Shown here: one piece after another, positions 22,606 to 32,029 of the stretch | Numbering within the stretch: the first letter of the stretch is position 1 | Layout: the number at the start of each line of letters is the position of its first letter | Assembly (NCBI GenBank): GCA_963575745.1 | Contig: CAUYUJ010014327.1 | Span: 896,509 to 960,508, forward strand | Direction: 5' to 3' | From: Prorocentrum cordatum | Lineage: Eukaryota > Sar > Dinophyceae > Prorocentrales > Prorocentraceae | DNA length: 64,000 nucleotides | Notes under the pieces: generated by a model | What the model saw: only the letters and a program-made list of their open reading frames with translations | Databases searched by the model: none | What the model was told of the DNA's origin: nothing | Translations under genes and position numbers: made by a program

Positions 22606-22792
22606 TCCTCACTCCTCTCCTCCTCCCCGCCCCTCCGGCCCCATGTTCCTCCATGCTCCTCCTCCCGTCCGCCCCTCGTATTCCTCCTCATCCTCCTCCT
22701 CCTCCTCCTCCTCCTCCTCCTCGCCCTCCTCCTCTTCCTCCTCGCCCTCCTCCTCATCCTCCTCCTCCTCATCCTCCTCCTCGTCCGCACCC
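22606..22792. repeat. CTC/TCC pyrimidine-rich microsatellite
   Basis: CCTCCTCCT triplets with CAT and GCC interruptions. Confidence 0.9.
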
Positions 22793-23559
22793 GTGGAGAA
22801 AGGAAAAGAATGACGAGGCCGAGGGGGAGAGGAGGAAGGAGGGAGGCAGGGAGGAGGAACGGGGAAGGCGAAGGGAGTTTTTGCTCAAGCCAAGTCTACA
22901 CAGACGCCGGCGAGGAGCATCGGCACGATCGGACGCGCGGGCCGTCGGACCGCCCGCTCTCCTCAGCAGCGCACCGCACGGCGACCCGGCGACACGAGGA
23001 CCCCGACCCCCTGGACGATCACGGGACTGCACCCCGCTTGGCACCTGCGACGCAGACAGCCATCCCCGCTCGGGCCCCGGCCAGGCGGCACCCCGAACCC
23101 AGGACACGGAGCGGCCGCAGGCCCCTCGAGGCGAGCCCACCAGCCTGGCCGAGGTGGCTGGCCCCGTGGGGGCCACCTCAGACGGGTTTGCGCCCCGCTT
23201 CTACGTTCGCGGCCGCCGTCGCGCGTCCGCGGTGGCGCGCGGCGAAGAGGTAGACCACCTTCCACGTCATCGCGGCCTCGGCCTTCTCGCCGCTGCACGC
23301 TGGCCTGGCCAACCGCGGCGCCCGCCCCTGGGGGGCACCACGCCAGCGGTTCCTCCCCCACGCCTCGCTACAGGCCGGGCGACCTGCTGCCCATCCTTTC
23401 GCTGCCATCGCCACCGCCACCGCCCGCAGGAAACGGAGTTTGGCTGTTGTCCGCCCCGCCGTCCTCGACGCCCTCCACGGCTGCGTCGCCGAGCCTGGCC
23501 AGGACAACGAGCCCCGCCGCCGAAGGCGTACCGCGCTCCCTGGCGAAACTGGAGGCCAG
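22793..23559. other. GC-rich spacer 3' of the retroelement pseudogene
   Basis: GC-rich with overlapping open frames on both strands. It may include decayed 3' sequence of the minus-strand retroelement, but I could not align it to the open copy. Confidence 0.35.
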
Positions 23560-25960
23560 CGCCGCGCCAGTGAAGCCGCACTTCAAGCGTGCCACCACAG
23601 GTAGGAGTCGCACATGCTGGCCGTCAAGCTGGGACTGGATCTGCGGTGGGCGGCGGTGACCGACGCCGCGCCGTCGCAGGAAGCTGTTGGCGGCGATCGC
23701 TGCGCGCCCGACGCTGCCTGGACACTCCCAAACACGCCGCATCCATCGGCAATGGCTGCGCCACTGCTGGCCAGGCGGGCCGCGTACCTCGCGCGCCCGC
23801 CGCGCCGCCTCCTCGCCAGCGTCCTTGCGCGGCCGCTCGCCCGCTCGCTGCGGCCGCGCCTTCCTGTGGTTGGCGACGCTGCCGTTGACTTATGTAGCTG
23901 CCGACCGCGCTGTGTCTGGTTGCGACGCCGTCCACCAGGCCGCGCTCCGTCTTTCAGCTTGGCACGACCGGTGGCTGGGATCCGCCCGCGGCCGGCGGCG
24001 GACCTGGCCGCCGCGTGAGCATACTTGTGGCCCAGCCAACCCCTGTTGCTCATGGCCCCGTCCTGCACCTGCCACCAGGCGCGGTGCGCCCGTGCCCACG
24101 GATCGCGGACTCTCAGCTGGCCGACTCCTCCCGCGTAGTTGATGAGGCCCCAAGCCAATCTCCAAAAGTGGGCCGACGTGAGGAAGTAGCTGGTGGCGAT
24201 GGAGCGGCCAACATTCACCGCGCCATTGAAAACGCACCTCGAATTGACCACAACGACGATCGGGGCCACGCCGGAGCTCATCGCCCCGATGAAGGCCATG
24301 GGCTCGATGTCGACACACGAGTGGCACATCTGGCCGGAGACAATCATCATGCTTAAGCATCTGCTGCTGGCCGCAGAGCAACGGCGCCCCGCCCCGCCGA
24401 GATGCAGCCGTCGAAGGTCGCATCGGAGGCGGAGCCGTCCAGAAACACCTCGCCCGACGGGACGACCCCGTCGCGAAGCACGTGCCAGCACGCCCCCTCG
24501 ACTCGGGCGGGCTCGGCGAGCCACGCCCGCGCGAGCCGCGGGCGCCTCTCCAGCAGCAGTTCCACCTCGGCGAGGCCCACTTGCTCGCGCAGCCTCCGCG
24601 CGGCGGCCGGCGCATGCCGGGCGCCCTTCCAGCTATCGCAGCCGCAAAGCTTGTGAAGCAACGTGCCGCACTGGGTGCCGGGGGAGCAGACAGCGGAGAC
24701 GGCCATGCCCTTGTCCGCCCTGCTCGCCTGCGACCGCTAGCCGTTGGCCACCGGCGACCCGACGTGCCCGCGCTCCTCTTGCGCGAGCCGAACCCTCCTG
24801 CGCGCCCCTTGGGCCGCTTCTCTCGAGGCGTAGACGCTGTCGGCCAAGCCCGTCGCGAGGCGCACCAAAGGCTCCAGAACCCCTCCTCGCGCCAGATGCT
24901 CACCGCCTGGGGCGGCTGCGACCTGCCGCTCCGCTGCCGGCGGTCGACGCCGCGCAGAAGCAGCTTCTTGATCATCCACGGCGGGGTATCGAACGGGCCG
25001 CACCTCTGCACCATCATGGTTCCGACGGTCTGCGGCAATTGTGTCCCAGCCCATGCGCGGCAGCGTGACGACCACCGACGGCGTGGGCCCATGCACGTGG
25101 GCCCATGTTGCCGCTCTGCCTGCGGTCAGGCAGAAGCCGATCATGTGCCGAAGGACCCGCCCATCCCACACCGCGTGCAAGAGCACCACTGCGGGCGCGA
25201 CCGTGCCGCCGATGGGGGGTCGCTGCCTGCCTACAGCATCAGCGCGAGGGTGCGTGCCCGACCCGCCGTGCTGGGCGAGGTGGCGATGAAGGCGATGCCC
25301 CTCGCCATGTCCAGCTCTCCTCGGGCAGCATCGGAGACTCCTGCGACGTTGGCCACGCCGTTTTCTCAAGCCATGCCTTGGCCACGCGCCGAGCCGCCTG
25401 CGTCTTGTTCTTGCCCGTCCTTATGACTCGCGCCCGCCGAAACCGTTGGTGGGCTTACCGGAATCGATCAACTCGAACCGCGCGCCCTACCCACTTGCCC
25501 CCGCTGAAGTCGTCGCCGAAGTTCCTCTCCTGCGATGCTCCAGTCGCCCCCGGCGGCCTCCCGAGCCTCTGGGACAGCTCTGCCCTGGCTGCTGGGATTG
25601 GCCAGGACTCGCAACCTCTTGGGCGACACCCGCTAGTCGTAGTCGTCCAACGTCATCACTCTGTAGGCAGCATCGGAAACTTCGCGCACCGTGCGCAAGT
25701 CCCGCTGTTCTCCTCAGGATGATGTCGACCACGAGGTTAGAAACTGACACCGTGGGCGAGGCCTCCCGCAGCTTGTCCAGCGGCGCCACAATAATCATCT
25801 CGAGCATGAGCGTCGCCGGCCCATCTCCTGGGAGACCTGCTTGCTCGGCGCAGATCGGGCTGCTCACCGCCTCGCCAAGCACCTGCCGCCGCGGAGCCAG
25901 GCACAACTCGATCTACCACGTGAGCTGCCACAGGGGAATCACTGTTTTGATTGGTGAAGA
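23560..25960 (-). pseudogene. Decayed RT/RNase H retroelement of the same family as 7674-11099
   Basis: Homology to the open copy runs across several shifted minus-strand frames in the right order. RT: PRRQVLGEAVSSPICAEQ and GDGPATL at about 25800-25900, then motif C as LVVDII near 25725 (DD changed to DI). Connection: RGIAFIATSPSTAGRARTL at about 25260-25320, and WAHVHGPTPSVVVTL with RNHDGAE at about 25030-25110. Zinc-finger remnant GTLLHKLCGC at about 24650. RNase H: VFLDGSASD near 24438, EPMAFIGAM near 24305, VVVNSRCVFNG near 24244 (Asp to Asn) and LGHKYAHAA near 24016 (Asp to His). C-terminal LPVVARLKC near 23580. Frameshifts, an in-frame stop near 25930 and lost catalytic residues mean it cannot encode active enzyme. 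The 5' end stops at the MITE. Confidence 0.8.
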
Positions 25961-25962
25961 GG

Positions 25963-26172
25963 AGGTGGATCAGGCCGGGCGAAAAGGGGGGATAGCAAAG
26001 GGGGGGTTTGAGAATCAGCTCACGTAGCTGATGTTCCTGGCGCCTCCTGGCGCCTCCCGGCGCCCATGTATCGAGGAATGTGCCCGGCGGCGGGGCCGAA
26101 ACCAGCTGCCTGCAGCAGATTTCGTAATCCCCCCTTTCCCTATGCCCCCCTTTCGTCTGGCCCAGGTGGAGG
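25963..26172. mobile_element. MITE-like element copy 2, abutting the retroelement pseudogene
   Basis: The element spans about 25972-26163. The left end (GGCCGGGCGAAAAGGGGGG) and reversed right end (GGGCCAGACGAAAGGGGGG) form an imperfect TIR of roughly 60 bp. The flanks are AGGTGGATC (25963-25971) and AGGTGGAGG (26164-26172), a 7/9 match. It shares the internal TATCGAGGA and GGGGCCGAAAC blocks with copy 1 at 5429-5642, but lacks the extra central GCGCCGGGAGGCGCC repeats. RT homology is recognisable on the left side only. Confidence 0.75.
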
Positions 26173-26429
26173 AGGAGGAGGAGGCAGGCGTGAGGCAGGG
26201 GGCGAAGAGGTGGAAGCAGTAGTAGTCCATTGCGGCGGTGGAAGAGCACGCTTTGGGAAGATCGTCAGCCCTCCACCGATAGATTTGCGGATGCCATGAC
26301 AATGGACTCTCTAACAATCCTACCATTGAATGCAATATTGTGTAAAATGTATAAACACGTTTTGAACAGGTTTCAAACATGTTGCTTAACAAAATTAAGA
26401 AGTATGTGAAACATCTCCTAGACATCTGG

Positions 26430-26580
26430 ACATTATCCCACCAGCCCTCTGGGCGTCGGTGGTTTAGAGCGTTTCCTCTTCCACCCCTCCCTCTTCCCCT
26501 TCGGGGAGGGGTTTACCCCTCCCCCTACCCCCTCCCCACTGACCTGGACAGGAGGGGCGGGGAGCGGTCAGAGCGTCCAA
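26430..26580. repeat. Dispersed structured repeat, copy a
   Basis: Two hairpins in order: CCACC (26438-26442) paired with GGTGG (26458-26462), then CTTCCCC-TTC-GGGGAGG at about 26493-26509 with one G-T wobble, followed by GGTTTACC. Copies b (34952-35045) and c (58338-58490) share the order CCACCAGCC.CTG, GTGGT.TA, CCTCTTCC, hairpin, GGTTTACC. Copies a and c also share GACCTGGAC and GAGCGTCCAA downstream. A SINE or structured RNA is possible. I found no clear Pol III A or B box. Confidence 0.6.
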
Positions 26581-26608
26581 AACGGCCTCGGCGAGGAAGC
26601 CAAAATCA

Positions 26609-26855
26609 TTGATTTTACTATGGTTTTGGCCCCATTTTGGCCTTCTGAGGGGGCAGGGCTAATTAAAGCTCCCCTCTTCTTTGAACTCATTGATTTTACT
26701 AAGGTTTTGGCCCCATTTTGGCCTTCTGAGGGGGCAGCGCTAATTAAAGCTCCCCTTTTCTTTGAAGCCAGAATCATTGATTTTACTAAGGTTTTGGCAC
26801 CATTTTGGCCTTCTGAGGGGGCAGCGCTAATTGAAGCTCCCCTCTTCTTTGATCG
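26609..26855. repeat. Three tandem ~84-bp repeats
   Basis: TTGATTTTACTAAGG starts at 26609, 26690 and 26777 (spacing 81 and 87). Each unit continues with GTTTTGGCCCCATTTTGG, CTTCTGAGGGGGCAG and GCTAATTAAAGCTCCCC. Conservation between units is high, so the expansion looks recent. Confidence 0.9.
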
Positions 26856-26859
26856 ATTT

Positions 26860-27010
26860 CCTCCAAGATGGCCCCAAGAAGCGCCCATGAGGCACCAAGA
26901 GACCCCAAGATGGCCCCAAGATGGCCCCAAGAGGCCCCCAGGAGGCCCCCAAGAGGATCCCAAACGGCCCAAAGAGGCCCCCCCGAGGCACCCAAGACGC
27001 CGAACAGCCC
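26860..27010. repeat. CTTGGGGCC-family repeat (reverse orientation)
   Basis: CCCCAAGATGGCCCCAAG and CCCCCAAGAGG units, the reverse complement of the degenerate repeat dominating 32-33 kb and 42-47 kb. Confidence 0.75.
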
Positions 27011-27204
27011 CTCAGGACGACCCTCTACTCGCCTGGGCGTCGTTTCTGGACGGGCTGGTGGGGATACGCGAAGCGTCTAGAATTTGGCAGCATGCTTCCT
27101 CTCCATTAATCGACTTCCACAACGATAGATGCAGCTGCCCCTGAGAGTCGCCACCACGACCGCGGGGGCCCGCTGGGCAAAACGTGTGAGGATGGCCTGA
27201 ATGG

Positions 27205-27320
27205 CCTGACGACGAAGACGACGACACCGACGGCGACAACGACGACGACGACGACGAAGACGACGACGGCGACGACGACGACGACGGCAACGACGACGAC
27301 GACGACGACGGCGACGAGGC
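27205..27320. repeat. (GAC)n microsatellite
   Basis: GACGACGAC triplets with GGC and AAC interruptions. Confidence 0.93.
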
Positions 27321-28165
27321 CGGAGCCCTCAACGCCCCTGTGGGCCCAGAAATCCAACGGTCAAGGATTTCACCCGTGACCCCAAAACTCCCGACCCCGT
27401 CCCCAGAGGTGCTCTGCTGTCCCAAGTCCGTGTTTGCTGTCAACAGGCCGCGCAGCGGGAAAGCGTGACGGTTGAAAGCACGAGAGCGCAGAGGTCGGCG
27501 GCGGTGACTCGCAGCCGCCCGAATACCAGCCCCGCAATGGCAGCGTGGAGGAGGTGGGGCTCGAGCGTGTCGTCGAGGTCGTCGTCGGCCGCGGCGGGGG
27601 CCGGGGTCTCGGGGAGAGGGGGATAGGGGCAGACAGGGTGAGGTGGATGAGGAGGAGGACGAGGAGGAGGTCCTGCGCGGACAGGCCAGCGCGGCCCCGC
27701 TCCCTTCTGCGCTGCTCCGCTGCTCCCCGTCGACTTGCTCTTGATTCCAGCACATGCATCGGCGAAATACAACCCAGTCCTTCAGTTTCCGACGGACCGA
27801 CCGAGGAGGAGGAGCACCAGTGTCAACACTAAAGACGCATCATCGATGTTACAACAAACCCTCCCTTCGAATTACCTCGTCGCATGTCCCTGCGAAAATT
27901 CATGTTAAGTGTGGGAAACGCCCCATTGGAAGACAAACGGCTTAGAATCCTCAACCGCACCAAAACACAATTCATGGAACGTCAACGCCGTGAATCAACG
28001 TAACTGCTTCGTTTTGGCACCACCCAAACCATGCCCAAACACCATGCCTGTGATTTCAAACCACCAGTACGTAAACGGAACCTCTGCGTCCTGACAATCC
28101 TAAACGCACCAGAACACAATTCCTGTGACTTCCACCATACAAATATTTGAAACAGCTTCACACGT
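27321..28165. other. Spacer, nothing firmly recognised
   Basis: 27400-27830 is GC-rich with open frames but no domain. 27840-28160 is AT-richer and contains two related blocks around ACACAATTCATGGAACGTC (about 27967) and ACACAATTCCTGTGACTTC (about 28113). Confidence 0.35.
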
Positions 28166-28172
28166 TCAAACC

Positions 28173-28490
28173 AAATGCGCGCGGCGCTAAACGAGAGCCA
28201 CAGTGAAAAACTGATCCACCCTCCATCGTATAAGCTTTTGCAAACTGTTAAAAAGGAATATGCACGGCGCTATGGCGTGAACCAAGTTTTGAAAGCCACC
28301 CGCCCTCCATCCTTGAACATGTTGCAAACTGTTTAAACAAATGTGCACGACGCTACGGCGGGAGACACACCACCCGCCCTCCGTCTTCGATACTGTTGTA
28401 TACTTTGAGACGAATGTGCGCGGCGCTAGTGCGAGAACAACATGTTGAAACACACCCGCCTTCCACCCGTGAACCTGGTTCAAAGTTCAA
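28173..28490. repeat. Four diverged ~80-bp tandem repeats
   Basis: A box like AATGYGCRCGRCGCTA recurs at about 28173, 28257, 28339 and 28412. Each is followed by a CCACCCKCCYTCCA-type box, and most by TGCAAACTGTTTAAA. Unit length drifts from 84 to 73 bp. Confidence 0.8.
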
Positions 28491-28614
28491 GCTTGAAGGT
28501 CAGAAACGGGGAGGAAGTCTCAAGCAAAACGCCCAGCCCGCACTACTGACACGCTTGGGGATGCGGCAGCGGAAGGATTGCACACAAGGAAAGGAAATAG
28601 CAACCTCCACATGG

Positions 28615-28965
28615 GGTGGGAGAAGGGAGGGGCGGAGGAGGGGGAAGGGGAGGGGGTGGAGGGGGGCGGGGTGGCGGGTGGAGTGGGGGAGGGGGTGGGG
28701 GGGGGCAGGGAGGAAGGGAGGGGGGGGAGGAGAGGAGCGGGAGGGGGAGGGTAGGAAGGGAGGGGGGGAGGGGGGGGGAGGGGGGGGGAGGAGGGGGGGA
28801 CGAGGGGGCAGGGCCTGAGACGGGGGGGGAGCAGCGGGGAAAGCATGGAGAGGAGGCACGAGGGGGGGGAGGGGAGCGCCGGGGGAGGGGAGGCCCGGGG
28901 GGAGGGAAGGGGGCGGGGGGGGCAGACGAGGAGGGAGGGGACCGATAGGGGAGGGAGGGGGATGG
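28615..28965. repeat. G-rich (GGGGGA)n tract
   Basis: Runs of three to eight G separated by A, on the plus strand, over about 350 bp. Many windows meet the four-G-run rule for G-quadruplexes. Confidence 0.88.
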
Positions 28966-28980
28966 CGGGGGAGCGGAGGG

Positions 28981-29131
28981 TGATGGGCCTGTTTTCCACC
29001 ACCACCACCATAAGCTGGAGGGGGAGGGGGTTCTCCTCCTCCTCCTCCTCCTCCTCCTCCTCCTCCTCCTCCGCCTCCTCCTCCTCCTTCCCCCCTCCAA
29101 CTTATGGTGGTGGTGGAAAACAGGCCCATCA
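28981..29131. repeat. Foldback element with ~43-bp arms
   Basis: The left arm starts TGATGGGCCTGTTTTCCACC (28981-29025). The right arm (29090-29131) is its reverse complement, except for one missing ACC triplet and about two substitutions. The loop is a CTC microsatellite. Confidence 0.85.
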
Positions 29132-29231
29132 GAGGGAAGGGAGGAAAAGGAGAGAGGGGGAAATTTTGGTGGGCGAAGGGAGGGGACCTGCGCCGTCGTC
29201 GTCGTCGTCGTCGTCGCCATCGGAAGGGAAG

Positions 29232-29434
29232 CCCGGCCGCGGCGACGGTGGAGTCGTCGGCGGGGTGCAGGCTGACCGTGGACCCGGCAGGGTAGCCGTG
29301 CGCCAGGCCCACCGCCAGCACGATCGAGCCGAGGCCGGCCACGATGCCGGTCTCGCGGTGGCCTCCGCCCTCGACCAGGACGGTGGCGCCGACGACGAAG
29401 CCGGCTGTGGACTCCACAGGCAGCTCGGTGTCAC
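29232..29434 (-). CDS. Orphan exon candidate with a VESTAGF...GxTVxVxGG segment
   Basis: The minus-strand frame reads DTELPVESTAGFVVG, then ATVLVEGGGHRETGIVAG, then LGSIVLAVGLAHGYPAGSTV. It begins at a good acceptor, CCCTCCAG|GTGAC, at 29434, and dissolves into GAC triplets near 29230. V.STAGF.VGDTV-type segments occur in many secreted repeat proteins; this link is from memory of the pattern only. The frame is compatible with joining to 29938-30047 (codon G|GT). Coding status is uncertain. Confidence 0.35.
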
Positions 29435-29526
29435 CTGGAGGGAGACCAAAGGGGGGATTGGCTCAGCGGGGAAATTACAGTTTACTTCGGAGTATCCCCA
29501 CCTCGAACAATGTCCACCCCGAGAAC

Positions 29527-29670
29527 GCGAGGCGGGATCCCCAGAGATCACGGGACCCCCTGGGGAATGGCGGCTGCGGTGTGCAGTCGTCAGTCGTCGA
29601 AGTCGCGAGGCGGGATGCCCAGAGAGCGCCGGGACCCTTGGGGCCTGGCGGCCGCGGTGTGCAGGGTGTG
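29527..29670. repeat. Two direct repeats of about 78 bp
   Basis: GCGAGGCGGGAT.CCCAGAGA starts at 29527 and 29605. Both copies end in GCGGTGTGCAG. Confidence 0.8.
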
Positions 29671-29937
29671 CGAGACGGGTCGGGAGCTCTTTATCTCTCA
29701 TTTTCACAGCCCCGAACTGTCGGGTGGGGAGACAGTGACCTGGAATCGGCGACACATCACCGATGGATCAGCGATAGGCCTCCGATGGCGAAGTCGCACG
29801 GCCCTGGGCGGGGTGAGTGGTCCCACGGCCCCGACTGGCGATGACTGGGCGACTGGAGGTCGAGGTTCCTCCCCTGGGACAGTCCCCCACCGTCGCTGCC
29901 CCTGATCAGGGGTCCAAAATCGACCCCGGTGGCTCAC

Positions 29938-30047
29938 CTGGGATGCGTGCTGACCGGAACTTCGGGGCGGATCCAGCAATGGCCCCACAGGATGACCAAG
30001 ATGTCCAGAAAGCGAACCTCGAACATAGAACATCGATCCCCCCCTGA
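29938..30047 (-). CDS. Possible upstream exon partner of 29232-29434
   Basis: A minus-strand frame reading SRFAFWTSWSSCGAIAG, then SAPKFRSARIPG, ends at a strong donor CCCAG|GTGAGCC at 29938. The phase matches the acceptor at 29434, giving a GGT codon across the junction. No start codon or homology supports it beyond the splice signals. Confidence 0.25.
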
Positions 30048-30174
30048 GCCCACCTCCCTCTCGGCCAGTCCCCCTCCCCCCACATCGTTGCCCCTGGCAC
30101 CTGCCGCCACTGGGGACGTCACTGTGGTCGAGACCAGCGCCTCGGGCAGGAGGGGAAGGGAGGGGGAAGGGGGG

Positions 30175-30300
30175 GGGCGGAGGAGGAGGAGGAGGAGGAG
30201 GACGAAGAGGAGGAAGAGGAGGACGCCGGGGAGGAGGAGGAGGAGGAGGAGGAGGAGGAGGAGGAGGAGGAGGGGAAAAGGGAGGGAGAGGGGAAAGGGG
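30175..30300. repeat. GGA-rich purine tract
   Basis: (GGA)n with GAA interruptions. Confidence 0.88.
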
Positions 30301-30454
30301 CAGCGGCAGGACGCCGCGGACTCCGCTCGACATCCTCAGAGAACTGCCCGAGACGAGGGGAGCAGGAGGAGAGGAGGAGGAAGGGCTTGTAATGGGCTTA
30401 GCTGGTAGACAAGGGGCCTGACCCACTGCCTGTCCTACTGAGTCCTGAATTCTG

Positions 30455-30535
30455 AACGAGGAGGAGGAAGAGGAGGAGGAGGAGGAGGAGGAGGAGGAGG
30501 AGGAGGAGGAGGAGGAGGAGGAGGAGGATAGGAGA
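30455..30535. repeat. Pure (GGA)n microsatellite
   Basis: About 80 bp of nearly uninterrupted GGA/GAG triplets. Confidence 0.93.
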
Positions 30536-30539
30536 CCAG

Positions 30540-31210
30540 GAAGGAAGAGTTGCGCCCTGCGCTGCTGCAAGCGCTCCGCGGCCTCGCACTCACGCTGCAC
30601 GCTCTCCTGCCGAAACGGCGGGCCCTCACGCAGGGCCGGCACTCTGCGCCCACGAGGAGGTCAGCACGCTCAGAGCCAGTCACGAGGATGGAGCACGAGA
30701 AGGATGCGAGACACCAAGAACACGCCGAGGTGATCAGAAACGCCAGGACCAACGAGGGACCAATCGGACCGAGGAGGCGAGAAGCATGCCAGGGATGCAC
30801 AGAGCCGAGAGAGGCAGGTGTGCCTCGCTTCAGAGGCGCTTGAGGCTGGTTTCGACTGCATCTATCTAGCTCGACGCTGCCCCGACTGAAAGGCCAGGCC
30901 CAGGGCCTGCCGTGCAAGCAGGTTTTGAAACGAGCGGAGCAGCTCGCGCATCTAAGCCGCGCCGCCACGCAACTGATCGGTCACCAGAGACCCTGACCCG
31001 CAAGCTCGTGGATCCCCCCCCCGTTCGACTGAGAGCACCGCCGGCGACGGCATGGCAAGGGCCAGGCTGCCATCCGAGAGACAGCAGGCCAGCTGTGGCA
31101 GTTCCAGCGCCCGCGCCTCCACCCCGCCCTGCCCTCTGCGCCAGCTGCTAAGGCTTCGGGTTGCGCACAGGCAGCCCCCCCAGGTAGGCCTGGCTGACCT
31201 CAGCAGGCCC
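30540..31210. other. Unique spacer, no supported gene
   Basis: Overlapping frames on both strands. One minus frame includes a hydrophobic run (LVLAFLITSACSWCLASF, about 30720-30775) that could be a membrane segment, but no splice or homology support was found. Confidence 0.35.
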
Positions 31211-31222
31211 CCCGGGGGTGGC

Positions 31223-31357
31223 CACGGCTGGCCTCAACGGGCCACTCGACGAGTAGCCCGGAGCGGCCTCCGCCCCCCAAGGGCGCTGCTGGAGGCGGCG
31301 CCAGGGTCTCGATACCGCCCCGGGCTACTCGGGGGGCCTCTTGAGGCCAGCCACGAC
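31223..31357. repeat. Foldback sequence with ~43-bp imperfect arms
   Basis: The left arm, with CGGCTGGCCTCAA and GAGTAGCCCGGAGCGG (31223-31265), is matched in reverse complement by the right arm, with CCGCCCCGGGCTACTC and TTGAGGCCAGCC (31315-31357). The loop is about 50 bp. Confidence 0.75.
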
Positions 31358-31520
31358 TGCCTGGGGGGGGGCTGTCTGTGCTCATCCCGAAGCCTTCCCA
31401 TAAAACTCAGCCAAGACATGAACAAAGTCGGATAGGGATGAATCGGAAATCTCTGTAATCCGATGGCTCTGAAAGATGCATCGGGCGCCGCGGCCTTCTC
31501 TAAGAATTCGTGGCCTTCTT

Positions 31521-31540
31521 AGAGCGTTCTGGAACGCTCT
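31521..31540. repeat. Perfect 20-bp inverted repeat AGAGCGTTC-TG-GAACGCTCT
   Basis: Nine-base arms around TG. A second palindrome, CGTTCC-GGAACG, follows within 20 bp at about 31546-31557. Confidence 0.8.
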
Positions 31541-31814
31541 GAAAACGTTCCGGAACGCTCTGGCACGATATATCCCTATCCTCACTCCGCCTGGTTACCA
31601 GCACCAGCCCCCGGGAAAACCACAAGTTCTAGCTAGGCTGGATGGTCGAACTCCTGGGGATCTCTATTCTATGACACTTCTTTTCAGGGGCTTCCAAGAA
31701 CCACGAAGACGGCCCAATGGCTTCCACGACTTCCTGCGGTCCACCCACTTCGTCTTAAGACAGGCCCAAAAGGTACTTCGGGGGCTCTTTCATTCGCCGC
31801 GGCTGGACGTAGCC

Positions 31815-31945
31815 AGAGGAAGAGGAGGAGAAGGGGAGGTGAAGGGGTTTCCTGGGGGAGAAGAAGAAAGATGATGAGGTGTTGGAGAGGGTGGAGGAAG
31901 CTGCAGAGAGGAGGAGGAACCGGAGGAGGAGGAGGAGGAAATATG
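31815..31945. repeat. GGA-rich purine tract
   Basis: GGAGGA and GAAGAA runs. The pure part is at 31900-31940. Confidence 0.8.
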
Positions 31946-32029
31946 ATATTTCCTATATAGTTTTTTGCAAGCGTAGCGAAGCTGCCAGGCGAATTTTAAA
32001 AAGAACTGTTGGAATTCCCGTTTTGTCCT

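Noticed and set aside
26430-26580. tRNA or tRNA-derived SINE
   Set aside because: No cloverleaf, and no convincing A and B boxes could be found in the hairpin element.
26609-26855. CCATTTTGGC in the ~84-bp tandem repeats as spliced-leader copies
   Set aside because: Only the CCATTTTGGC core agrees; the following bases (CTTCTGAG) differ from CTCAAG and the preceding bases do not match.
30435-30968. 177-codon minus frame with a hydrophobic stretch
   Set aside because: Ends in GGA-derived poly-Pro sequence. The single hydrophobic run is not enough evidence for a membrane protein.
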